DNA of 6,947 nt. Origin: CAYYMD01 sp964480425. Lineage in GTDB: Bacteria; Planctomycetota; Phycisphaerae; SM23-33. The stretch lies in the NCBI GenBank assembly GCA_964480425.1, contig CAYZPY010000134.1, positions 1-6,947 of the forward strand. Direction: 5' to 3'. A program made the translations under genes and the position numbers. Of the stretch, positions 1 to 5,663 are shown piece by piece (positions within the stretch are counted from its first letter, which is position 1; the number at the start of each line of letters is the position of its first letter). The notes below the pieces were generated by a model. That model was given only the letters and a program-made list of their open reading frames with translations, was not told the DNA's origin and did not search any database.

Positions 1-2
1 CC

Positions 3-197
3 TCGGCCATGATCGGGGCGAGCAACCACTTCGAGGTCGCCATCGCCACCGCGACAATGTTGTACGGCCTGAGCAGCGGTGCGGCGCTGGCGACGGTCGT
101 CGGCGTGCTCATCGAGGTGCCGGTCATGCTGATGCTGGTAAAGGTCTGCCTGCGGACGCGGGGCTGGTTCCCCGGCGGCGAACCGATCAAAATATGA
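3..197 (+). CDS. acr3: Acr3-type arsenite efflux permease, C-terminal end (partial)
   Basis: This is the last 64 residues of an integral-membrane arsenite exporter; the gene begins before the window. The frame reads SAMIGASNHFEVAIATATML, then a glycine/alanine-rich membrane helix (GLSSGAALATVVGVLIEVPV), then the short basic tail ending LRTRGWFPGG and a TGA stop. The SNHFEVAIA and GVLIEVPVMLMLV segments are highly characteristic of the Acr3 branch of the bile/arsenite/riboflavin transporter superfamily, which extrudes As(III) using membrane energy. ArsB, the unrelated arsenite pump, does not carry them. The first codons match the family so closely that the open reading frame clearly continues upstream. 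No ars regulator or reductase is visible downstream; the next gene is a manganese exporter 134 bases away. I am confident of the family, less so of the exact substrate range. Confidence 0.9.
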   Translation, partial: SAMIGASNHFEVAIATATMLYGLSSGAALATVVGVLIEVPVMLMLVKVCLRTRGWFPGGEPIKI

Positions 198-251
198 CTG
201 CAGTCCGTCGTAGACCCCGCCCGGTCCTCGAAGAAGCGCCCCAGATGGTCG

Positions 252-277
252 TTGACGCATGGAAGCGTTTGTATAAT
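252..277 (+). promoter_or_regulatory. Candidate sigma70-type promoter for mntP
   Basis: A perfect TATAAT hexamer lies at 272-277, 54 bases before the mntP start codon. A TTGACG hexamer lies at 252-257, but the spacer is only 14 bases, short of the usual 16-18, so the -35 assignment is doubtful. The sequence suggests mntP can be transcribed independently of the upstream arsenite transporter. No manganese-sensing yybP-ykoY-like leader was recognised between the -10 and the gene. Confidence 0.4.
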
Positions 278-331
278 CTACGTGCAAGAGCGGGATGAAC
301 GCAGCGCCCCGCGACTCGGGATCGAAATCAG

Positions 332-898
332 ATGAGTTGGCTGAACATATTCGGGATTGCGGTTGCCTTGGCCATGGACGCCTTCGCCGTTTCGGTCGCG
401 ACCGGGATCACGGTCAAAGAGGTCACCGGGCGGCATGTATTCCGCATCGCGTGGCACTTCGGCCTGTTCCAGTTCCTCATGCCCGTGGCAGGATGGTTCG
501 CCGGGAGGGCGGTCGCGGCTCACATCAAGACCTATGATCACTGGGTTGCCTTCTTCCTGCTGAGTTTGATCGGCGGAAAGATGCTGTTGGACGTCATACG
601 GAACCGACCGGACGGAACCAGCGAAACAAAAGACCCCACGCGAGGACTGACGCTATTGACGCTGGCGGTGGCAACGAGCATTGACGCCCTGGCGGTCGGC
701 ATCAGTCTGGCGATGCTGAGGGTCTCGATTTGGGTTCCCAGTGTCGTGATCGGCCTGGTGGCGGGAATCCTATCGATGATCGGGATCCGCTTTGGCGATC
801 GGATCGGCTCTCGGTGCGAGCGATGGGCCGGGCTGATGGGCGGATTGATGCTCGTAGGCATAGGCGTTCGGATCCTGGTTACTCACCTGATGGAATAG
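332..898 (+). CDS. mntP: MntP-family manganese efflux pump
   Basis: A 188-residue, very hydrophobic protein of exactly the usual MntP length. MntP exports Mn(II) across the cytoplasmic membrane and protects against manganese overload. It is built as an internal duplication of three-helix units, and both halves are visible. The first half has ALAMDAFAVSVATG with Asp16 near the N-terminus. The second has VATSIDALAVGIS with Asp118. These two membrane aspartates are conserved in the family and occupy the same numbering as in the E. coli protein. The two halves are joined by a polar loop around residues 90-104 (RNRPDGTSETKDPTR). The ATG at 332 gives the canonical N-terminus, although the upstream GGGA/GGAT is a weak ribosome binding site. 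It lies 134 bases after the arsenite permease gene and 7 bases before the next possible start at 906. Confidence 0.93.
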   Translation: MSWLNIFGIAVALAMDAFAVSVATGITVKEVTGRHVFRIAWHFGLFQFLMPVAGWFAGRAVAAHIKTYDHWVAFFLLSLIGGKMLLDVIRNRPDGTSETKDPTRGLTLLTLAVATSIDALAVGISLAMLRVSIWVPSVVIGLVAGILSMIGIRFGDRIGSRCERWAGLMGGLMLVGIGVRILVTHLME

Positions 899-905
899 GG
901 GCAAG

Positions 906-1341
906 ATGGGCGATAAGCCCGTCGCTGGGGAAACCATGGCTGCCGCGGGGGCCCGGTCGTGCCGGGAAGCAAGGGCACGCCAAGCGCCCCAGGCAGGCGA
1001 TTCGCGGAGATAGACGAGGGCGAGACTACCGAAGCGGTAGCAAAAGCCAAGCCGGAACCGGTCAAAGAGTTTGCCAAGATAGTATCCAAAAAAGGCGGGC
1101 CGAACACACCAGAAGATGCGTTTGCCGAACTATTGGAACGGAAAAAGGGGGTGGCCGAATTATTTAATAACTGGTAGAACCCGACGCCAAAAGCCAATGA
1201 TGCGTTCGAGCAGGCGACAAAGGGCAGGATGTGCTGCTGTTCCCGGATGAATGGGACCTGCGGTATTTCCAGGACCGTAACCCCGGCGTAAAGGTCAGCG
1301 TCCTTCCGCCCGGCGAGCCCGGGGCGGGACCTGTCGCCTGA
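906..1341 (+). pseudogene. Unrecognised gene broken by an in-frame stop and frameshift(s)
   Basis: The coding signal changes frame along this stretch. A short frame from ATG 906 (MGDKPVAGETMAAAG) may be the original N-terminus. It seems to pass into the frame reading PGSKGTPSAPGRRFAEIDEG, EAVAKAKPEPVKEFAKIVSK and NTPEDAFAELLERKKGVAEL, which stops at TAG 1175-1177 after FNNW. Past that stop the same frame gives PKANDAFEQATKG. From about 1219 the neighbouring frame continues convincingly as GQDVLLFPDEWDLRYFQDRN and VSVLPPGEPGAGPVA, then TGA at 1339-1341. The last shift is explained by loss of one A or G from the run AAAGGG at 1219-1224. The composition (Lys/Glu/Pro rich, then a compact acidic/aromatic tail) looks like a soluble protein of about 140 residues. 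I do not recognise the family. Sequencing error is as likely as genuine decay, because the window has other indels. Confidence 0.5.
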
Positions 1342-1370
1342 AAACGCGGCAATAGACGGCAAAGGCAAGC

Positions 1371-1541
1371 ATGGACAAAAAGACGCGAAAGAGAATTCAG
1401 GTGCTCAAGGCCAGACTCCAGAATCGCCGCAATCGCAGTGTGGCTGCCCGGCAGCAGCCCGATGACCCGGATGAACTGGAGCAGGTGGAACGCGAGATCG
1501 TCGCTATCGAGCAAGAGTTGCGGAAGTTACGAGGAGAGTGA
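1371..1541 (+). CDS. Small charged coiled-coil protein (hypothetical)
   Basis: A 56-residue ORF starts at ATG 1371 and ends in TGA at 1539-1541. The N-terminal part is strongly basic (MDKKTRKRIQVLKARLQNRR). A short QQPDDPDE turn follows, then an acidic-basic helix, LEQVEREIVAIEQELRKLRG, with heptad-like hydrophobic spacing. The whole looks like a short helical hairpin or coiled coil. Its stop codon overlaps the GTG start of the methyltransferase fusion gene in the four bases GTGA, suggesting translational coupling. The upstream ribosome binding site is weak (GGCAA just before the ATG). Small proteins with this KKTRKRI...LKARLQNLR...PDDPDE layout seem familiar from planctomycete genomes, from memory only. 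The function is unknown; it could be a partner or regulator of the adjacent enzyme. Confidence 0.7.
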   Translation: MDKKTRKRIQVLKARLQNRRNRSVAARQQPDDPDELEQVEREIVAIEQELRKLRGE

Positions 1542-2944
1542 AGGACTTGAAGGGAATGACCTCGACAACGTGTCGAGTATGTCTATCACGCCGGGCTGAG
1601 CCCTTTGCGCACGTGGGAGGCAGGGACTACTGGCGATGCCCCCGGTGCGCGGCGACGTTCCTGGACGATTCGCAACTTCCAGATCGGCAGACCGAGCACG
1701 AGCGGTATCTGCTGCACGAAAATGATCCACAGGATGAGCGGTACAGGTCATTCCTCAACCGTCTGGCCTCGCCGCTTCTGCAAAGACTCCCGCCCGTCCG
1801 GCGCGGCTTGGACTACGGATGCGGCCCGGGCCCGGCGCTGGGGCGGATGTTGACCGAGGCCGGGCACGCGGTGCGTTTCTACGACCCGTTCTTCCGGCCC
1901 GACGATTCGGCACTGCGGCAGACATACGACTTCATAACGTGCAGCGAGGTGGTGGAGCACTTTCATCGTCCGGCCCGAGAATTCGCCTGGCTCAACACGC
2001 GGCTGAAGACGGGCGGCTGTCTGGGAATCATGACCTGCTTCCAGACGGATGACGAACGGTTCGCGGACTGGCATTACCGGCGCGATCCGACGCACGTGGT
2101 GTTCTATCGGCCGCAGACGTTCCGGCATCTTGCGGCGCTGTTCGGCTGGCGTTGCGAGATTCCCGCAAACAACGTCGTGCTGATACACAAGACCGGCGCA
2201 CTTGTGGACACGACGACACAGACCAGCGGCGAGAGAGTAATGGCGATGCTGTTTGAGGAACTCGACTATCAGAGCACGACCTTCGGGGATCTCGTGCTTC
2301 GACGTCGCACCTCCCCGGCGGTGCCGGACGAGATTATCTACGAAGTGACGATTGACGGCGAGATGCTGATGTCCAGCACGGTCAACGCCAGTGAGCGGGC
2401 CCTTGCCCGACTGGCCCTGGAAGGTCGGGACGATCGTCCGATGGACGTGCTCGTTGGAGGCCTGGGGCTGGGCTGCACGGCGGCTGCGGCGCTGGAGTAT
2501 CCGAATGTCAGGAAGATGGTGGTCGTCGAATTGCTCGCCCCGGTGATTGCCTGGCACCGTCAGCGGATGGTTCCGCTGGCGGACACGCTGATCGACGACC
2601 CACGATGTGTTCTGGTCGCGGGCGACTTCTTCGAGCATGTCGCGCAGAAGCCCTCCGGGCAGACCTACGATGCCGTCCTGTTGGATATCGACCACGCCCC
2701 GGAGTGCCTGCTCGACGAAGCGAACGGCGAATTCTACAGCACCGTCGGCCTGCGCCGTCTTGCCCGCTGTCTTCGGCCGGGCGGCGTCTTTGCGCTGTGG
2801 TCGGCCTGGAAGCCGCAGGATGAGTTCCTCGACCGCCTGGGCGCGGTGTTTCCCAATGTGCGGAACCACGAGGTGAGTTTCTTCAATCCGCACGTGAATG
2901 AGCAGGATTCGAACTGGATCATCGTTGCAAAGCGCGCGGAATAG
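1538..2944 (+). CDS. Zinc-ribbon SAM methyltransferase fused to a spermidine-synthase-like domain
   Basis: A 468-residue soluble protein with two Rossmann-type transferase modules. Residues 12-37 form a CxxC-N18-CxxC zinc ribbon (CRVC, CPRC). Residues about 88-220 are a class I SAM-dependent methyltransferase with motif I LDYGCGPG at 91-98 and FITCSEVVEH at 132-141. From about residue 235 the chain matches spermidine-synthase-like proteins. Its features there are FEELDYQ, a YEVTIDGEMLMSS strand, the nucleotide loop GGLGLG at 307-312, the acidic end of strand 2 (VVVELL), AGDFFE at 361-366, LLDIDH at 381-386 and LRPGGVFALW. The substrates are unknown; classical spermidine synthase activity is not assured. 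Two starts are possible: GTG 1538, overlapping the upstream stop, and ATG 1556, with AAGGA ten bases upstream. An internal ATG at 2240 preceded by GAGAGAG could start the second domain separately. Confidence 0.85.
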   Translation: MKDLKGMTSTTCRVCLSRRAEPFAHVGGRDYWRCPRCAATFLDDSQLPDRQTEHERYLLHENDPQDERYRSFLNRLASPLLQRLPPVRRGLDYGCGPGPALGRMLTEAGHAVRFYDPFFRPDDSALRQTYDFITCSEVVEHFHRPAREFAWLNTRLKTGGCLGIMTCFQTDDERFADWHYRRDPTHVVFYRPQTFRHLAALFGWRCEIPANNVVLIHKTGALVDTTTQTSGERVMAMLFEELDYQSTTFGDLVLRRRTSPAVPDEIIYEVTIDGEMLMSSTVNASERALARLALEGRDDRPMDVLVGGLGLGCTAAAALEYPNVRKMVVVELLAPVIAWHRQRMVPLADTLIDDPRCVLVAGDFFEHVAQKPSGQTYDAVLLDIDHAPECLLDEANGEFYSTVGLRRLARCLRPGGVFALWSAWKPQDEFLDRLGAVFPNVRNHEVSFFNPHVNEQDSNWIIVAKRAE

Positions 2945-2958
2945 GCCTCAGGAGGAAT

Positions 2959-3030
2959 ATGCACAAGTATAAGCAACATGTTCGTCCCAAGGACCACGGC
3001 CGCACTCGGGGAGACTGGCGTTGGCAGTAA
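2959..3030 (+). CDS. Possible 23-residue basic small ORF
   Basis: A perfect AGGAGG box at 2950-2955 is followed three bases later by ATG 2959 and an ORF of 23 codons ending in TAA at 3028-3030. The peptide begins MHKYKQHVRPKDHGRTRGDW and is rich in Lys, Arg and His with a Trp-rich end. It lies 14 bases after the stop of the methyltransferase fusion and could be the last member of that transcript. The spacing from box to ATG is shorter than optimal, and the box is also part of a short palindrome (CCTCAGGAGG), so chance is a real alternative. No family is recognised. Confidence 0.3.
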   Translation: MHKYKQHVRPKDHGRTRGDWRWQ

Positions 3031-3083
3031 ACCACGAGCGTGGGACGTCCTGGTCCTGGCGTTCGCGTGGGAGGCAGGCGGGG

Positions 3084-3278
3084 TTAACGATGGCCCATAG
3101 CCGCTCGCCGGCGATCAATCCTTCCTCTGCGTGACTGGGGCTGGGAACGCAGGCGCAGCTGAGATTCTTTCAAGTTCGCGCGATTGACCAGCACCCAAAA
3201 ACAGCCGATGCGAACGATCTTCTTGTCGGTCTTTGTGGACAAGTTCAATCCCAGGCCGCCGCGCTTTGCGCGGTCATA
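3084..3278 (-). other. Start-less open frame in a mostly non-coding stretch
   Basis: The roughly 330 bases from 3031 to 3355 have no convincing gene. The best signal is a minus-strand frame of 64 codons between an upstream TGA (3279-3281) and TAA (3084-3086). It includes GLNLSTKTDKKIVRIGCFWV and LVNRANLKESQLRLRSQPQ and then becomes an Arg-rich tail. It has no ATG until its last few codons and no ribosome binding site. It reads more like a protein than its surroundings and could be a remnant or part of a dispersed repeat together with the inverted repeat beside it. A transposase origin cannot be shown. Confidence 0.25.
3259..3273. terminator. GC-rich hairpin between convergent genes
   Basis: CCGCGC (3259-3264) and GCGCGG (3268-3273) form a perfect 6-bp stem closed by the triloop TTT. 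It sits between the + strand methyltransferase fusion and the minus-strand HD-GYP gene, where a bidirectional terminator is expected. No T-tract follows on either strand, so intrinsic termination is not demonstrated. Confidence 0.3.
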
Positions 3279-3287
3279 TCAACGTGG

Positions 3288-3355
3288 CGTGGCTGGGGCG
3301 ACACAGGCGGACAAATCCCGGACATGAGTGTCACAGGCAGGATGCCCCAGCCACG
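3288..3355. repeat. Long inverted repeat abutting the HD-GYP stop codon
   Basis: The arms CGTGGCTGGGGC (3288-3299) and GCCCCAGCCACG (3344-3355) are perfect 12-bp inverted repeats separated by 44 bases. Inside, GACAC (3300-3304) pairs with GTGTC (3328-3332), and CACAGGCGG/CACAGGCAG occur as near-direct repeats at 3302 and 3332. The right arm ends one base before the TGA of the HD-GYP gene (3356-3358). It may be a transcript-end hairpin for that gene or one copy of a dispersed palindromic element. The lack of a T-tract favours the repeat, but copy number cannot be seen from one window. Confidence 0.55.
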
Positions 3356-4375
3356 TCAGGCCGGTATTGCGGTCAGTGTCGCGCCGTTGGCGCGGCACCA
3401 TTTTGCGGCGGCGTCGGCGAGGTCCGGGTCGAACTGCGAGCCAGCGCAGCCGCGCAGTTCCGAGAGCACCTTTTCCAGCCCGTAGGCGTTCTTGTAACTT
3501 CGCGGCGAGAGCATCGCGTCGATGGCGTCGGCGATGTTCATCACCCGCGAGCCGAAAGGTATGTTCGCCCCGGACAGCCCGTCGGGATAGCCCAGCCCGT
3601 CCCACCTTTCGTGATGATGGCGCACCAGGAGCGCCTCGCGCGTGAAGACGGGTATCTCGCGCAGAATATCGGCCCCGAGGTCCGGGTGACGGCGAACCAG
3701 CGCGAACTCCTCGTCGCTGAGCGGACCGTTCTGTAGAAGGATGTCGTCGGGCACGCCGATCTTGCCTATGTCGTGCATGAGCGAGGCCACGCGTATGGTC
3801 TCCAGCCGGTCGCCCTCGACGCCGACGTCGGCGGAGATGGCCTCGGTGTACTCCATCACGTGCTCGCTGTGCCGGCGGGTGTAGGGATCCTTGGCCTCGG
3901 CGGCGCGGACCAGGGCGCTGGTGGAGTCCATGCAGGCCTGCTTGTAGACGCTCCACTCGCGCACGGCGCTGGTGACCTTGGTCAGCAGGGTGCTTCGCTG
4001 ATAACCGTCGTTTATCGCGCTTGATACCGCGTCGGTAAGGTCGCCGCGGTTGAAGGGCTTCTCGATGTAGTCGTAGGCACCAAGTCGCAGGGCCTCGGCC
4101 AGGTAGTGCATGTTCGGCACGCCGGTGATGAGCACGACCCTGCACGCCGGGCGGTTCTTACGCACGTAGGCAAGAAGGTCCAGCCCGCTGAGGCGATCGG
4201 TGGTGACGTCGGCCACGAGAACTGAAAATTCCCGCCGGGCGATAAGTTCCTTTGCCTCGAGTGGGTCGGTGGTGGTGGCGCAGCGCAGGCCCGCCGAGTC
4301 GAGGATGGATTCGATGAGTTGGCAGACTTCGGGTTCGTCGTCCACGACCAGGACCGGAGGCGATTGTTCACACAT
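3356..4375 (-). CDS. Response regulator with HD-GYP domain (predicted c-di-GMP phosphodiesterase)
   Basis: A 339-residue cytoplasmic protein. Residues about 7-122 are a CheY-like receiver with the acidic pocket DDE at 12-14, phospho-acceptor Asp56 (VLVADV), switch Thr84 and Lys106 (EKPF). After a helical linker, residues about 150-330 form an HD-GYP domain: HSEH at 169-172, LMHDIGKIGVPDDIL with the HD pair at 201-202, HHHERWDGLGYPDG with the GYP at 262-264, and IADAIDAM. These are the metal-binding and signature residues of phosphodiesterases that hydrolyse cyclic-di-GMP, so the enzyme is expected to be active and controlled by phosphorylation from an unlinked histidine kinase. The ATG at 4375 is supported by GGAG seven bases upstream. 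It is divergent from the receiver/helix-turn-helix gene at 4852. Confidence 0.93.
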   Translation of the reverse strand: MCEQSPPVLVVDDEPEVCQLIESILDSAGLRCATTTDPLEAKELIARREFSVLVADVTTDRLSGLDLLAYVRKNRPACRVVLITGVPNMHYLAEALRLGAYDYIEKPFNRGDLTDAVSSAINDGYQRSTLLTKVTSAVREWSVYKQACMDSTSALVRAAEAKDPYTRRHSEHVMEYTEAISADVGVEGDRLETIRVASLMHDIGKIGVPDDILLQNGPLSDEEFALVRRHPDLGADILREIPVFTREALLVRHHHERWDGLGYPDGLSGANIPFGSRVMNIADAIDAMLSPRSYKNAYGLEKVLSELRGCAGSQFDPDLADAAAKWCRANGATLTAIPA

Positions 4376-4382
4376 TTAAATT

Positions 4383-4419
4383 CTCCAAACCGACCCCCGA
4401 TCCAATTTCCAGTCGGTTT
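4383..4419 (-). promoter_or_regulatory. Leader stem-loop adjoining the HD-GYP ribosome binding site
   Basis: Perfect 8-bp arms AAACCGAC (4387-4394) and GTCGGTTT (4412-4419) are separated by 17 bases. In the minus-strand transcript the 3' arm of the stem runs directly into the Shine-Dalgarno GGAG (4386-4383), seven bases from the ATG at 4375. Such placement could let the fold influence ribosome access. It does not match a riboswitch class that I recognise, including the known c-di-GMP aptamers. Confidence 0.4.
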
Positions 4420-4429
4420 ACGTTTTCTA

Positions 4430-4441
4430 CATCGGCCGATG
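4430..4441. promoter_or_regulatory. Perfect 12-bp palindrome, candidate operator
   Basis: CATCGGCCGATG at 4430-4441 is its own reverse complement and lies 54 bases upstream of the HD-GYP start codon, just beyond the leader stem-loop. Its position in the divergent control region suits a dimeric regulator, possibly the neighbouring helix-turn-helix/receiver protein. This is inferred from symmetry and location only. Confidence 0.3.
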
Positions 4442-4851
4442 CGGAAGGGCTGTTTAACAACTCCCGAAAATATCGCCCGCAAACCCGACGCATTCAACGG
4501 GTTATATAGGGTAAGCACCTTACAAACCCGGCCACGGCGCCGGCGCGGGGACTGCCGCGGGCTCGCCGGACCAAGGGCGCCTGGCGGTTCGGCAACGGGC
4601 CGAGGGGCAAATGCCGATGCCATGCGGAGCCGCGCGGAAATTGCGCCATTTAACATAATCCTAAATTTTGGCGAAATTTTGCTTGCATCGCCACGCCCCC
4701 AATGCCAAAATATCCACGAATCGAGAAAAACCTGAATTATCGGAAAAATAATTAAGTCCGCGTCTATACATATCCGACAACACCAATGACAACCGATCTT
4801 ACAATGCCAGCGATGACAAATAAAATCCCACTGGTTATTCGGAACTTGGAA
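4442..4851. other. Divergent intergenic region, no gene found
   Basis: This 410-base stretch separates the two divergent regulators. Its middle (about 4530-4640) is very GC-rich, and from 4640 it turns AT-rich up to the next gene, as expected for promoter DNA. Small symmetric elements are visible. GTAAG-CAC-CTTAC lies at 4511-4523, beside TATATAACCC on the minus strand, which may hold the HD-GYP -10. AAATTTTG is repeated directly at 4663 and 4674, an 11-base period. CGCCA (4644), TGGCGA (4669) and TCGCCA (4688) form alternating half-sites. No open frame in it has a plausible start and protein-like content. ATG 4786 is in frame with the downstream gene but has no ribosome binding site. Confidence 0.5.
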
Positions 4852-5422
4852 ATGGCTAAGAGCATGTCAACATTTACAGTTGCCAAAATGCTCCACGTCG
4901 ACCCCGGCTCGGTGGTCAACTGGATCGACAAGGGCCTGCTCAAGGCGTTCCGCACGCCCGGTGGGCACCGGCGGGTCCTGCGGGAGGACCTGCTGACGTT
5001 CCTGCGGCATTCTCAAATGCCTGTTCCGCCTGAACTTAAGCCCAGGACCACGCATATCCTCATCGTTGACGACGAGCGTGAGGTGGCCGAGATGCTCGCC
5101 CAGACCGTCGCCCGGGCACATCCGGACTGGGAGGTCCACCAGACATACAGCGGGTTCGAGGCCGGCGCCACCGTCGCTACGCTCAGGCCCGACGCCGTTG
5201 TGCTGGACATACACATGCCCGGGTCTGGACGGCTTCGAGGTCTGCCAGCGGATCAAGACCGACCCCGCCACCGCGCACTGCCACGTGCTGGCAATAACGG
5301 CGTATCCCTCGCAGGACGCCGAGCAGCGCATACGCAATCTCGGAGCGGACGGGTACATGACAAAGCCGCTGAACATCGAAAAATTTTTGCAGGAGTTACA
5401 GGTCGCCGTGAAGGACCGCTGA
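4852..5422 (+). CDS. Helix-turn-helix/receiver response regulator, frameshifted at 5218-5224
   Basis: An N-terminal excisionase/BldC-type winged helix-turn-helix spans residues about 6-52 (TVAKMLHVDPGSVVNWIDKG, then the wing RTPGGHRR). A receiver domain follows from about residue 66. It has acidic pocket DDE at 73-75, phospho-acceptor Asp119 (VVLDIHMPG), switch Thr149 (AITAYPS) and Lys171 (MTKPL). The first frame fails after HMPG at CCCGGGT (5218-5224), and the sequence resumes one base over as LDGFEVCQRIKTD through to TGA 5420-5422. Removing one base from this C/G run restores a 189-residue protein with every key residue, so an assembly error is likely. The unrepaired frame would run to 5427 with a nonsense tail. 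ATG 4852 has GGAA seven bases upstream; ATG 4864 (MSTFTVAKM) and ATG 4786 are alternatives. It probably regulates DNA in response to phosphorylation. Confidence 0.85.
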
Positions 5423-5446
5423 AATAATCGTCGACAAAATTAAGGA

Positions 5447-5535
5447 CAGGCGCGCGGACAATCGCAAGACCAAGACCCCCGACCCAGAGTCTAATCCGCG
5501 ATTGCAAGGCCGGATAATCCGACCCCGCGCGCCTG
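5447..5535. repeat. Nested inverted repeats, possible structured RNA or terminator
   Basis: The outer arms CAGGCGCGCGG (5447-5457) and CCGCGCGCCTG (5525-5535) match perfectly over 11 bp. One base inside, CAATCGC (5459-5465) pairs with GCGATTG (5498-5504). The 20-base bulge left on the right side contains its own small hairpin, CGGA-TAA-TCCG (5511-5521). Together they could fold as a three-way junction. The element lies between the convergent receiver gene and moxR. On the minus strand the outer stem is followed by TCCTTAATTTTG, a modest T-rich end, so it may terminate moxR transcription. Confidence 0.5.
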
Positions 5536-5541
5536 ATTCAT
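5491..5541 (-). CDS. Possible 16-residue leader-like peptide
   Basis: On the minus strand AGGAGGT (5555-5549) stands seven bases before ATG 5541, an almost ideal ribosome binding site. The short frame encodes MNQARGVGLSGLAIAD and ends in TAG at 5491-5493. Its coding sequence overlaps one side of the nested inverted repeats, the layout of a leader peptide whose translation changes an RNA fold. Against this, the box is inside the palindrome CCTCCTGGAGG (5550-5560), and only the antisense of the receiver gene lies downstream. No homolog is recognised. Confidence 0.3.
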   Translation of the reverse strand: MNQARGVGLSGLAIAD

Positions 5542-5637
5542 TAAACATACCTCCTGGAGGGCAAAAATTTTACTTACGGGGGCAAAACTTCCGCAAATCA
5601 ATTTTCGGTAAAACCGTCCGCGTTCCGCCAGTGCATT

Positions 5638-5651
5638 CGCCGGACCCGGCG
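5638..5651 (-). terminator. Hairpin just after moxR
   Basis: CGCCG (5638-5642) and CGGCG (5647-5651) form a 5-bp GC stem around GACC, starting 12 bases after the moxR stop codon on the minus strand. A second small stem, CGGT-AAA-ACCG, lies at 5606-5616. Neither has a clear run of T after it, so the call rests on position and stability only. Confidence 0.3.
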
Positions 5652-5663
5652 CGGCGTGTGCGG

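Noticed and set aside
198..331. Manganese (yybP-ykoY) riboswitch upstream of mntP
   Set aside because: I could not find the conserved internal loops or paired elements, and the -10 box leaves only about 48 bases of leader.
1748..2893. Long minus-strand open frame opposite the methyltransferase fusion
   Set aside because: It is an antisense shadow: no family motif, Arg/His-rich composition, and the + strand frame carries two complete domain signatures.
3279..4145. Long minus-strand frame overlapping the HD-GYP gene
   Set aside because: It is a shifted frame of the HD-GYP coding sequence, extremely Arg-rich, and it lacks any motif.
4669..4688. Sigma54-like TTGGCG...TTGC(A) promoter before the helix-turn-helix/receiver gene
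   Set aside because: The GG and GC doublets are 9 bases apart, not the required 10, and the rest of the consensus is poor.
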